From: Pseudoselenomonas ruminantium
GTDB taxonomy: Bacteria; Bacillota; Negativicutes; Selenomonadales; Selenomonadaceae
Reading direction: 5' to 3'
NCBI GenBank assembly: GCA_002373045.1
Contig: DFHU01000030.1
Span: 30,063 to 94,062 of the forward strand
Length of the DNA stretch: 64,000 nucleotides
Shown here: positions 25,925 to 34,192 of the stretch, piece after piece
Position numbering within the stretch: the first letter of the stretch is position 1
Layout: every line of letters begins with the position of its first letter
The notes under the pieces: model-generated
Told to the model about the DNA's origin: nothing
Seen by the model: only the letters and a program-made list of their open reading frames with translations
Databases searched by the model: none
Position numbers and translations under genes: made by a program

Positions 25925-26413
25925 TCATTTCTTGTTTTTTATGTATTCGATAAGGCCGCCAGCTTCCGCAATCTCCTGCACAAAGCCCGGCAGGGGATGG
26001 GCATGAAAGACATCACCCGTGGTCAGATTCCTGATTTCGCCAGTGCTTACATCCACCTGCAGTTTATCGTCAGCATGAATCTTTTCCACATCATCACCGA
26101 TTTCCAGCAGGGGCAGGCCGATATTGATGCCGTTGCGGTAGAAAATCCGCGCAAAGCTGGCCGCTATAACCACGGGAATCCCCGAAGCCTTGATGGCTAC
26201 CGGTGCATGTTCACGGGACGAACCGCAGCCAAAATTGCGGCCCCCCACCATAATATCGCCCTCCTGCACATTCCCTGCAAAGCTTTCGTCAATATCCACC
26301 ATGCAGTGGCTGGCCAGTTCCTTGGGGTCAAAAGTATTCAAGTATCTTGCTGGGATAATGACGTCCGTATCAATATTATCCCCATAACGCCAAACTTTTC
26401 CTTCTAACTTCAT
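25925..26413 (-). CDS. leuD: 3-Isopropylmalate dehydratase small subunit
   Basis: 162 residues, the short type. Swivel domain of isopropylmalate isomerase with LeuC. Seen: VWRYGDNIDTDVIIPARYLN near the start, GGRNFGCGSSREHAP with the substrate-binding loop, and ASFARIFYRNGINIGLP. The ATG at 26413 is one base after the leuC stop, and GAGGAGG lies in the end of leuC; a longer in-frame start at 26473 is inside leuC and unlikely. Confidence 0.95.
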   Translation of the reverse strand: MKLEGKVWRYGDNIDTDVIIPARYLNTFDPKELASHCMVDIDESFAGNVQEGDIMVGGRNFGCGSSREHAPVAIKASGIPVVIAASFARIFYRNGINIGLPLLEIGDDVEKIHADDKLQVDVSTGEIRNLTTGDVFHAHPLPGFVQEIAEAGGLIEYIKNKK

Positions 26414-26414
26414 A

Positions 26415-27677
26415 TCACTGAACCTCCTCTGCCGTGGCAATTCTGCCCAAGATTGCACTTGCCGCCGCCACATGAGGGCCAGCTAAGTAAACTTCACTAT
26501 CCACATGGCCCATACGCCCGCGGAAATTGCGGTTGGTCGTGGAAACGCATTTTTCGCCTGCCGCCATAATGCCCATATAACCGCCTAAGCACGGCCCGCA
26601 GGTCGGCGTGGATACCGCACAGTCCGCATCAATAAAGATGTCAATGTAACCGCGCTTCATCGCTTCCTTGTACACCGCCGGACTGCCGGGAATCACAATG
26701 CAGCGCACGCCATCCGCTACCTTATGCCCCTTAAACACTTCAGCGGCAATCTGCAAATCTTCCAGACGGCCATTGGTGCAGGAACCGATAATCACCTGCT
26801 GAATGGCAATCGGTTCTTTGATATCCTCGACCCGCTTGGTATTGCCCGGCAGATGCGGGAACGCCACAACCGGCTTCAACTCCGAAAGATTAATCTCCAC
26901 AACTTGGCAGTAAATGGCATCATCATCAGCGGCCACCGGTTCAAAGGGCTTCTTTACACGGTCTTTAACATATGCGGCCGTGATTTCATCATAGGGGAAG
27001 ATACCTGCCTTGCCGCCGGCTTCAATCGCCATATTGGAAATGGTCAGCCTGTCCGTCATGGTCAGCGACTTCACACCGTCACCGGCAAACTCCAAAGACT
27101 TATAGAGCGCGCCGTCCACGCCAATCATGCCAATCAGCGTGAGAATAACATCCTTGCCGCTGATGCCGGCAGGTTTCTTGCCGCTCAGTTCTACCTTGAT
27201 GGCCTGAGGCACCTTGAACCAGGCTTCGCCCGTGGCCATGGCCGCGCCCAAATCCGTAGAGCCTACGCCCGTGGCAAAACCGTTGACTGCACCATAGGTG
27301 CAGGTATGGGAATCTGCGCCAATGGTCAGCATCCCCGGCGCCACAATCCCCTTTTCCGGCAGAATGACATGCTCAATGCCCACTCTGCCCTGTTCAAAGT
27401 AATGCACAATTTTATGCTTGTGGGCAAAATCCCTGACAATTTTTGCCAGTTCTGCGGATTTAATATCCTTAGCCGGCTGAAAATGGTCGGGCACCAAAGC
27501 GATTTTTTCATTATCAAAAACCGGACGGCCAATGCTTTCAAAAATTTTAATGGACGGCGGGGCCGTAATATCATTGGCCAGCACCATATCCAGTTTACAG
27601 GTCACGAGTTGTCCCGCTTCCACGCGCTCCAGCCCTGCATGTTTGGCGAGAATCTTCTCGCTCATCGTCATACCCAT
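26415..27677 (-). CDS. leuC: 3-Isopropylmalate dehydratase large subunit
   Basis: 420 residues, the shorter aconitase-superfamily type shared with archaeal-like homoaconitases. Isomerises 2- to 3-isopropylmalate using a [4Fe-4S] cluster. Cluster cysteines are visible in GSCTNGRLED near residue 300 and CGPCLGGYMG near residue 360. Other signatures are GADSHTCTYGAVN and ATGEAWFKVP. GGGAG precedes ATG 27677. A terminator-like hairpin separates it from ilvC. Confidence 0.95.
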   Translation of the reverse strand: MGMTMSEKILAKHAGLERVEAGQLVTCKLDMVLANDITAPPSIKIFESIGRPVFDNEKIALVPDHFQPAKDIKSAELAKIVRDFAHKHKIVHYFEQGRVGIEHVILPEKGIVAPGMLTIGADSHTCTYGAVNGFATGVGSTDLGAAMATGEAWFKVPQAIKVELSGKKPAGISGKDVILTLIGMIGVDGALYKSLEFAGDGVKSLTMTDRLTISNMAIEAGGKAGIFPYDEITAAYVKDRVKKPFEPVAADDDAIYCQVVEINLSELKPVVAFPHLPGNTKRVEDIKEPIAIQQVIIGSCTNGRLEDLQIAAEVFKGHKVADGVRCIVIPGSPAVYKEAMKRGYIDIFIDADCAVSTPTCGPCLGGYMGIMAAGEKCVSTTNRNFRGRMGHVDSEVYLAGPHVAAASAILGRIATAEEVQ

Positions 27678-27701
27678 GCTCTCACTCTCCCGTTATCTAC
27701 A

Positions 27702-27737
27702 AGAAAAGCCTTCCCGTTAGGTGGAAGGGGAAGGCTT
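27702..27737 (-). terminator. Terminator-like hairpin between ilvC and leuC
   Basis: AGCCTTCCC and GGGAAGGCT arms with a ~14-nt loop, followed on the minus strand by TTTTCTT. It lies inside the operon, so it may lower leu expression relative to ilv or serve as a processing or attenuation site. Confidence 0.6.
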
Positions 27738-27805
27738 CTCACAACTGTTTAATTAAAACATTCGACTTAAATGGACATATTCCTGCTTTTGCAGAAGGTT
27801 AAGAC

Positions 27806-28822
27806 TTAGTCTTTGGACAGGTCAGCGCCGTCTTTGAGCCAGCTCATCATGCCACGGAGCTGAGCGCCCACTTTTTCAATGGGATGTTCAGCCTGAATGC
27901 GGCGCTGTGCCAGGAAGTTAGCGCGACCAGCTGCACGGTTCTCCAGAAGCCAGTTGCGGGCAAAAGTGCCATCCTGAATCTCCGTCAGCACTTTCTTCAT
28001 TTCCTTCTTGGTTTCTTCCGTTATAATACGGGAACCAACCATGTAATCGCCATATTCAGCCGTATCGGAAACGGATTTGCGCATCTTGGCCATGCCGCCT
28101 TCATAAAGGAGGTCAACGATGAGCTTCATTTCATGGAAGCATTCAAAGTAAGCCATTTCCGGCTTGTAACCAGCTTCCACGAGGGTTTCAAAACCAGCCT
28201 TCATCAGTGCGCAGACACCACCGCAGAGTACGGCCTGCTCACCGAAAAGGTCAGTCTCCGTCTCGTCCTTAAACGTGGTCTGAATAGCACCGGCACGGGT
28301 ACCGCCAATGCCACGGGCATAAGCAAGAGCCACATCAAAGCACTTGCCCGTGTAATCCTGTTCCACAGCGAATACATCGGGAACACCGCTGCCTTCGGTA
28401 TAGGTACGACGAACAAGATGGCCGGGGCCTTTCGGTGCCACCATGAAAACGTCCACATTAGCGGGCGGCACAATCTGCTTAAAGTGAATGTTGAAGCCAT
28501 GAGCAAAAGCGAGAGCACTGCCTTCCTTGAGATTCGGCGCAATTTCAGCCTTATATACATCAGCCTGCTTTTCATCAGGAATCAAAATCATGGTGATATC
28601 AGCAGCTTTTACAGCGTCAGCTACAGACAGAACCTTCAGTCCATGCTTTTCAGCTTCAGCCTTGGACTTGGAACCTTCATAAAGGCCGACTACTACGTTT
28701 ACGCCGCTTTCCTTAAGATTCAGTGCATGGGCATGCCCTTGACTGCCGTAACCGATAATGGCAACGGTCTTGCCGTTCATGACTTCCCAGTTTACGTCCT
28801 GATCATAATAAGTTTTTGCCAT
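27806..28822 (-). CDS. ilvC: Ketol-acid reductoisomerase
   Basis: 338 residues, class I. Isomerises and reduces acetohydroxy acids to dihydroxy acids with NAD(P)H and Mg2+. The Rossmann motif VAIIGYGSQGHAHALNL lies near residues 20-36; metal-binding acidic residues occur in ETDLFGEQAVLCGG and in the later ECFHEMKLIVDL. The ATG at 28822 (MAKTYYDQDV) matches family starts and has GAGGAGAG upstream; it overlaps the end of ilvN by 20 bases. The frame is open further upstream, which is not used. Confidence 0.96.
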   Translation of the reverse strand: MAKTYYDQDVNWEVMNGKTVAIIGYGSQGHAHALNLKESGVNVVVGLYEGSKSKAEAEKHGLKVLSVADAVKAADITMILIPDEKQADVYKAEIAPNLKEGSALAFAHGFNIHFKQIVPPANVDVFMVAPKGPGHLVRRTYTEGSGVPDVFAVEQDYTGKCFDVALAYARGIGGTRAGAIQTTFKDETETDLFGEQAVLCGGVCALMKAGFETLVEAGYKPEMAYFECFHEMKLIVDLLYEGGMAKMRKSVSDTAEYGDYMVGSRIITEETKKEMKKVLTEIQDGTFARNWLLENRAAGRANFLAQRRIQAEHPIEKVGAQLRGMMSWLKDGADLSKD

Positions 28823-29333
28823 AGTACTCTCTCTCCTCACAATGTTCATAAATAGTATGTTCACCGCGTTCCAGCGCGATAAGACCTGTACGAATGACCT
28901 CCGCAATACCGTACGGCTTGATAAGGTTCAGGAAAGCCGTCACCTTATCATCGCTGCCCGTCAGTTCAAAAATGACCATGGAACTATCCACATCCACCAC
29001 ATGGGCACGGAAAAGCTCCGCCATCTTCAGCACATCCAGACGATTCGTGTCATTTGCCTTGACCTTAATCAGCGTCATCCCCCGGCAGACTGCATTTTTT
29101 TCATCCAAACGCTGTACGGCTTGCACCACCGGCATTTTCTCCAGCTGTTTAATCATCTGTTCAATGAGATTTTCATCGCCATGTACAACAACCGTGATGC
29201 GGGAATACCCTTCTTTCTCCGTCACGCCAACAGCGAGACTGTCGATATTGAATTCACGTCTGGAAAACATACTTACAACCCGGACCAGCACACCAGTCTG
29301 ATTTTCCACAAACACAGACAAGACATGTTTCAT
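28803..29333 (-). CDS. ilvN: Acetolactate synthase regulatory (small) subunit
   Basis: 176 residues. The N-terminal ACT domain (MKHVLSVFVENQTGVLVRV, FSRREFNIDSLAVG) binds the feedback inhibitor valine in this family; the C-terminal domain (GMTLIKVKAND, LFRAHVVDVDSSMVIFELTG) activates the large subunit. First cistron of the operon while its partner ilvB is last. GGGGGA lies about eight bases before the ATG at 29333; an upstream start at 29363 would lie within the promoter region. Confidence 0.94.
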   Translation of the reverse strand: MKHVLSVFVENQTGVLVRVVSMFSRREFNIDSLAVGVTEKEGYSRITVVVHGDENLIEQMIKQLEKMPVVQAVQRLDEKNAVCRGMTLIKVKANDTNRLDVLKMAELFRAHVVDVDSSMVIFELTGSDDKVTAFLNLIKPYGIAEVIRTGLIALERGEHTIYEHCEEREYYGKNLL

Positions 29334-29365
29334 CCTGCAATCCCCCTTGTTTTTCACACACAAAC

Positions 29366-29394
29366 ATCATAACACGTTTAGGCTGTCCATTCAA
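29366..29394 (-). promoter_or_regulatory. Proximal promoter of the ilv-leu operon
   Basis: -35 TTGAAT (29389-29394), 17-bp spacer, -10 TATGAT (29366-29371). The start near 29359 leaves a ~26-base leader before ilvN; no T-box or leader peptide is visible. Confidence 0.6.
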
Positions 29395-29419
29395 TATGTA
29401 AAGTTGTAAATATGTATAC

Positions 29420-29448
29420 ATTATTGCGCGAATAGCTATTTTTGTCAA
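29420..29448 (-). promoter_or_regulatory. Distal promoter of the ilv-leu operon
   Basis: -35 TTGACA (29443-29448, consensus), 17-bp spacer, -10 AATAAT (29420-29425). It lies 54 bp upstream of the proximal promoter. Confidence 0.6.
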
Positions 29449-29618
29449 CTATATTATGTAACTTTTTTAATCTTATTTGTGCATTTTTGATATTTTCTTC
29501 CACCATAAGCATACAGACGCCGCTTTTCATGGCGATTATATTATACGTTTGTCTTTCATGGAGAATTAAAAAGTTTTTCTTGTTACTTTTTTTTGAAAAT
29601 TATATACATGTCACCAGC

Positions 29619-29648
29619 TTGCATGGTTTACAGCGCCCATGATACAAT
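29619..29648 (+). promoter_or_regulatory. Candidate promoter of mutY
   Basis: -35 TTGCAT (29619-29624), 18-bp spacer, -10 TACAAT (29643-29648), some 50 bases before the mutY start. The rest of the ~330-base gap between ilvN and mutY is AT-rich with nothing else recognisable. Confidence 0.5.
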
Positions 29649-29696
29649 TAGCCCCACTAGGAAAAAGATTGTTTTTAACGCAGAAAGGATATTATC

Positions 29697-30818
29697 TTGC
29701 TACAGACGATTACGATTCCGCATACCGAACTTATACCGGAGATACTGCAAAAACTTCCCGGCTGGTACCGCAGTCAAGCGGACCTGCGGGAACTTCCCTG
29801 GCGAAAATCCCCCACACCTTATCACACCTGGCTGTCGGAAATCATGCTGCAGCAGACCCGCGCCAGCACCGTGATTCCCTATTACGAACGGTTCCTCGCC
29901 GCCCTGCCGGATATCGCCGCGCTTGCTGCCTGCGACGATGACGCGCTGATGAAACTCTGGCAGGGGCTTGGCTATTACTCACGCGCGCGCAATCTCAAAA
30001 AAGCCGCCACGATTATTTGTCAGGAACACAACGGCAAAATTCCGCAGGACTTCAAAACCTTACTGGCTCTCCCCGGCATTGGCCGCTATACTGCCAGCGC
30101 CATCGGCTCGATTGCTTTTGGCCAGCCCTGGCCTGCCGTGGACGGCAACGTGCTGCGGGTACTTTCCCGCGCCCTTGCCTCCACTGCGGACATCGCCCTG
30201 CCCGCGACAAAAAACAGCATGGAACAGGCCCTTCTCCCTCATTATCCGCAAGGCGAAACCGCCGGTGACCTCAATCAGGCCTTTATGGATTTAGGCGCTA
30301 CCATCTGCCTGCCCAAAGGCACGCCCCATTGCCCTCGCTGTCCCTTGGAAAAAATCTGCCTTGCCCGTGCCGAGGGACTGGAGCAGGAACTGCCCCGCAA
30401 AAGCTCTCCACAAAAACGCCGCCGTGAAAACCGCACAATCCTTCTGCTCATCCAAGGCGATACCGTGGCCCTGCATAAGCGTCCGCCACAAGGACTTCTT
30501 GCCGGACTTTGGGAATTTCCCAATCTTGAAGGCAAGCTGAACAAAGCTGCCATAAAAGAATGGCTGCAAACGCAGGGTCTGTCGGCTAAGCATATACAAA
30601 AACTGTCGGCAGCCAAGCATGTCTTTTCCCATATCGAATGGCACCTTTCCGGCTGGCGAATAGAACTTACACCACCTTCTGACCATATCCTGCAGGAAAA
30701 TTCTCTGCCCGTTATCTGGGTTACACAAAAGGAATTAGCAGAAAAATACAGTTTGCCTTCAGCATTTCATTATTATTTACCCAAAATATGTTCTATAGAA
30801 GAAGGAATTTCGCTATAA
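29697..30818 (+). CDS. mutY: A/G-specific adenine DNA glycosylase
   Basis: 373 residues. Removes adenine mispaired with 8-oxoguanine. The N-terminal HhH-GPD domain has the catalytic-Glu region SEIMLQQTRAST, hairpin-helix-hairpin LPGIGRYTASAIGS near residue 125 and the catalytic Asp in PAVDGNVLRVLSR. The iron-sulfur cysteines follow near residues 204-221 with spacing C-X7-C-X2-C-X5-C, one residue longer than the usual first spacing. The C-terminal NUDIX-like domain reads 8-oxoG (LLAGLWEFPNLEG). The start is a TTG preceded by GAAAGGA, with no better ATG in frame. Confidence 0.95.
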   Translation: MLQTITIPHTELIPEILQKLPGWYRSQADLRELPWRKSPTPYHTWLSEIMLQQTRASTVIPYYERFLAALPDIAALAACDDDALMKLWQGLGYYSRARNLKKAATIICQEHNGKIPQDFKTLLALPGIGRYTASAIGSIAFGQPWPAVDGNVLRVLSRALASTADIALPATKNSMEQALLPHYPQGETAGDLNQAFMDLGATICLPKGTPHCPRCPLEKICLARAEGLEQELPRKSSPQKRRRENRTILLLIQGDTVALHKRPPQGLLAGLWEFPNLEGKLNKAAIKEWLQTQGLSAKHIQKLSAAKHVFSHIEWHLSGWRIELTPPSDHILQENSLPVIWVTQKELAEKYSLPSAFHYYLPKICSIEEGISL

Positions 30819-30887
30819 AACACGAATAGAACAAACAAATGGATTTATGGATGTGGGATACTGATTAAATTTGAGAGGTGTTTATAC

Positions 30888-32936
30888 ATGTTCAAACTAT
30901 TCGAAACGCCCAAAAGGGCCGAAGCTGCTACGCCGGTTACACCTGCTGCTGTTCCGGCGGCGACTGAACTTCCCGATATCAAGACAGCTTATCTAGGCAA
31001 AAGTGAACTGACCGCCCTGCGGCTGAAAGAACTGGTCGATGTGGCCGAAGGCGCCGCTATGGTCATGGGCTTTGCTTCCCCGGATTTAGATCTATCCGAA
31101 GTAGCCCGCCTGATCAAAGCCGAAATTCCGGCCAACACGGAACTTGTACTCATGACCACCGCCGGTGAGTTATGCCGAACGCCGGGCAGCCATACCCTCT
31201 ACTGCGATGCACCTGACCATCGGGCCAAGGTTCTGCTGCAGTCGTTCTCTCATCGCCTGATTCAGGCAGTGCATACCATCACGATTCCCTTGCCCAATGA
31301 GGACTTACGCAGCGGCACTGTGGAAATGTCCGTAAATGACCGCGTAGAGGCTATCCGCAGAGAACTCGACAAGCATCACCCACCATTCCGGTTAAGCGTA
31401 GGCCATTGCTTTGCCTTAGTTTACATTGACGGGGCCTCCAGCTGTGAAACCTTCGTTTCCCAGGCGCTCTTTGACAGTGGAAAATTCCCCATCCCCTTTA
31501 TCGGCGGCAGCGCTGCCGGCGTAGATTTCTCCCATACCTATATCTATGCCAATAACCAGTGCCTCGAAAATCATGCCGTCATCACATTGGTACGCCTGCA
31601 AAATGAATACCGCTATGGCATCTTCAAATCCCAGGCCGCTGAACGCACGGGTGACTACTTTACCATTGGCAATGCCAACAGCGCCCTGCGCTATGTAGAA
31701 ACCGTTGAAGATGAAAACGGTGGGCAGATTTCCTTCCTCGAAGCCCTCAAAAATCATTTCCATGTTTCAACCACCAGTGAATTGGAATCCGTTATGCAGG
31801 GATATACCTTTGCCACCGATATTGATGGGGAAGATTTTATCCGTACTATGGCAGGTATTGACGAAGCCAATGACCATGTCAATTTCTTCTGCGATGTGGT
31901 GACCGGTGAACGACTCTACCTTTTGAAACGTCTCTCACTCGATACTACCATGAACCGCGACCTGCGCCACTATGAAAATGGCAAGCCCAAGCCCTTAGGC
32001 GGCATCTTAAATGACTGCATCACCCGCCGTCTGGGCCATCCCGATGAAATCAAGCATCTGGATTTGTTTGACGGCATCCCCGTGGCCGGTTTCTCCAGCT
32101 TCGGTGAAATCGAAGGGCTCCATATCAACGAAACCCTGACCGCAATTTTTTTCTACCATGTACCGATTGGCACTATCTTTGCTGATGAGTACGTCGACAA
32201 CTTTGCCCGGATCTACGCAAGCTGCCAGGCCTTCTTCTTCAACCGCGTCATCGATCGCCAGAAACATACGGAAAAACTCAAGGATAACCTGATCAGTATG
32301 TTCCAGGACTACCAGTCCAAAATGCCGGACATCGTCAGGACCATCATGCGCATGTCGACCGATGTTGACCAGATTCAAAATGCCATCAAGCAGCTTTCCG
32401 GCGGCATTGACGAGCAGAACGGACTCTTTAACCAGTTGACCGACCGCAACCGCGAAATCACCCCGAAACTGGATATGCTCTCCCAGAGCACCCAGAAAAT
32501 CAACGATGTCATGAAGCTCATTAACGAGATTGCCGCCCAGACTAACCTCCTGTCCCTCAACGCCGCCATCGAGGCGGCCCGCGCAGGCGAGGCAGGACGC
32601 GGCTTCTCCGTCGTTGCTCAGGAAGTACGCAAGCTGGCTGAAAATACCCAGACCAACGTTCATGTTTCCGATGACGCCATCAGTTCCCTTATCCACGACG
32701 TCAACGAAATCAACAAGATTTTGGCCGATAATAAGGACTTCGAAGAACGCATCAACGATTTTGACGCCAACTTCGCGAAGCAAATGAAAGAACTGCACAA
32801 AAATCTCAACGAAGGCATCACTCACATCCAGAAATCCACCCAGTCCATCAAAGCACTGGAGGCCATCAACGAACGCACCAGTGAGGAAATGGAAAAACTG
32901 ACCACCATTATTCACAATATCGAGATGGGTATCTGA
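30888..32936 (+). CDS. Cytoplasmic chemoreceptor with FIST sensory domain
   Basis: 682 residues, no signal peptide or membrane helix, so a soluble receptor. Residues about 55-235 match a FIST_N domain (GAAMVMGFASPD, LVLMTTAGELC, PFIGGSAAGVDF) and about 240-400 a FIST_C domain (GYTFATDIDGEDFIRTMAGID, GGILNDCITRRLGH, AGFSSFGEIEG). The C-terminal ~200 residues are a methyl-accepting signalling helix pair with the conserved tip AAQTNLLSLNAAIEAARAGE near residue 550. FIST domains are thought to bind small ligands such as amino acids; the ligand here is unknown. It presumably signals to CheA through CheW, genes not in the window. GAGAGGTG precedes the ATG. Confidence 0.92.
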   Translation: MFKLFETPKRAEAATPVTPAAVPAATELPDIKTAYLGKSELTALRLKELVDVAEGAAMVMGFASPDLDLSEVARLIKAEIPANTELVLMTTAGELCRTPGSHTLYCDAPDHRAKVLLQSFSHRLIQAVHTITIPLPNEDLRSGTVEMSVNDRVEAIRRELDKHHPPFRLSVGHCFALVYIDGASSCETFVSQALFDSGKFPIPFIGGSAAGVDFSHTYIYANNQCLENHAVITLVRLQNEYRYGIFKSQAAERTGDYFTIGNANSALRYVETVEDENGGQISFLEALKNHFHVSTTSELESVMQGYTFATDIDGEDFIRTMAGIDEANDHVNFFCDVVTGERLYLLKRLSLDTTMNRDLRHYENGKPKPLGGILNDCITRRLGHPDEIKHLDLFDGIPVAGFSSFGEIEGLHINETLTAIFFYHVPIGTIFADEYVDNFARIYASCQAFFFNRVIDRQKHTEKLKDNLISMFQDYQSKMPDIVRTIMRMSTDVDQIQNAIKQLSGGIDEQNGLFNQLTDRNREITPKLDMLSQSTQKINDVMKLINEIAAQTNLLSLNAAIEAARAGEAGRGFSVVAQEVRKLAENTQTNVHVSDDAISSLIHDVNEINKILADNKDFEERINDFDANFAKQMKELHKNLNEGITHIQKSTQSIKALEAINERTSEEMEKLTTIIHNIEMGI

Positions 32937-32963
32937 CCACCTTGGCAGGAAATATATCCTAAC

Positions 32964-33006
32964 AAAAAGCATGAGGCGCTAATTATTTGCAGCCTCATGC
33001 TTTTTG
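32964..33006. terminator. Bidirectional terminator between the FIST receptor and holA
   Basis: GCATGAGGC and GCCTCATGC arms around a ~14-nt loop, flanked by A-run and T-run (AAAAAGC...GCTTTTT), so it can terminate the convergent genes on both strands. Confidence 0.85.
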
Positions 33007-33022
33007 ATTTCCCAATCTTTGC

Positions 33023-34069
33023 CTATGCCTGTCCACGACACAGGTCAATTACGGCATGTTCTAATACTTCCTCTCCGGCCTGTCCTGTTTTCAAAAAGTA
33101 GTCTGCATCTATTAGTTCAAGCATATTGCGTTTCAGTACTGCTTCGGGAAATTGCATGGCAGCCCGTCCCAATTTCTCAGCAATAAAAGGATTCAATTCC
33201 AAGGGCTTGGCCAGTGCCTTGCCTCGTATGCCTTGTTTCTGCAGCGTTTGTGCCTGCCAAAGTTGCCGTACATGACGAGTCAACAGCGCTAGTATTACCG
33301 TAAAATAAGTGCCATCATTTAACTGGCGCCTCAGAAGCTGCATGGCTTTCTTCGCCTTCCGCTCACTGATGGCATCCAGCATGGCAAACACCGATACCTC
33401 CGGCAATCCCGCAAAAACCTTGGTCAACAAATCTTTCGTGATTTGCCGCTCTTTGGTGAACAGAGCCAGTTTGTCAAATTCCTTGTCCAAAAATTCCAGG
33501 GAAATGGTCTGCATGGTGCTGACTACCCCGCTGAAATACGCCATTGCCTCCCGGTCCATATCCTTGTTCATGGATTGCAGCTTTCCCTGCAGCCAGTCAT
33601 TGATATTCCAGGCCCGGACAGCGTCTGCCTCGAGCACCGCCCCACATTTTTCAATAGCCTTATACAACTTGCGCCGCTTGTCTGCCTTGCCATTCTGCAC
33701 AAAAATCACATAGCTGAATTCCGGCATATCCGCAAGCGTTGCCAACAGCCGTTCCATCTTCTTGTCCTTGCCCGGCTTTTTACTGTCCCCTTCCTCTTTG
33801 TTTTCCTTAAACAAACTGGTATCCTGCAAAAGCAACACATTTTTACTGGCAAAAAATGGCGCGGTCTCGATAAGCCCCACTAAATCATCTGTATCCAACA
33901 CACCAGTCAGTTTTTGCAGGGCACCAGCCTGTTCCTGGGGGCTGGCAAACAACTGCGCGAAAAGTTTTTCCCGCGCTTTTTCTATGTAATAATGTTCCTC
34001 ACCAGCCAACAAATAAACATGCTTTAACTCACTTTTTTGCAAACTGGCCATAAACTCGCCAAATTTCAC
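33023..34069 (-). CDS. holA: DNA polymerase III delta subunit (clamp-loader wrench)
   Basis: 348 residues. Delta opens the beta clamp in the clamp-loader complex. Seen: the N-terminal HVYLLAGEEHYYIEKA, ENLL-type segment NVLLLQDTSLF, FVQNGKADKRRKLYKAIEKCG, then a helical domain with LEFLDKEFDKLALF and a C-terminal collar domain ending in LELIDADYFLKTGQ. It is divergent, as delta subunits usually are, but complete. The start is GTG at 34069 with GAGG upstream. Confidence 0.88.
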   Translation of the reverse strand: MKFGEFMASLQKSELKHVYLLAGEEHYYIEKAREKLFAQLFASPQEQAGALQKLTGVLDTDDLVGLIETAPFFASKNVLLLQDTSLFKENKEEGDSKKPGKDKKMERLLATLADMPEFSYVIFVQNGKADKRRKLYKAIEKCGAVLEADAVRAWNINDWLQGKLQSMNKDMDREAMAYFSGVVSTMQTISLEFLDKEFDKLALFTKERQITKDLLTKVFAGLPEVSVFAMLDAISERKAKKAMQLLRRQLNDGTYFTVILALLTRHVRQLWQAQTLQKQGIRGKALAKPLELNPFIAEKLGRAAMQFPEAVLKRNMLELIDADYFLKTGQAGEEVLEHAVIDLCRGQA

Positions 34070-34142
34070 GCTTCATACCTCTGCTTATAAAGATTATTTA
34101 TTTATTATAGCGCCATAAGAGAAAAAAAGCATTAAATATCAT

Positions 34143-34173
34143 TAAAAATTGACCAGCCAATCTGACTGGTCAA
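34143..34173 (-). terminator. Terminator of gdhA
   Basis: TTGACCAG and CTGGTCAA arms (34149-34173) with a 9-nt loop, followed on the minus strand by TTTTT. Confidence 0.85.
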
Positions 34174-34192
34174 TCCTAAAAACTTTATTCTC

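Noticed and set aside
29334..29696. T-box or leader peptide ahead of ilvN
   Set aside because: No T-box sequence, no run of Leu/Val/Ile codons and no terminator between the promoters and ilvN.
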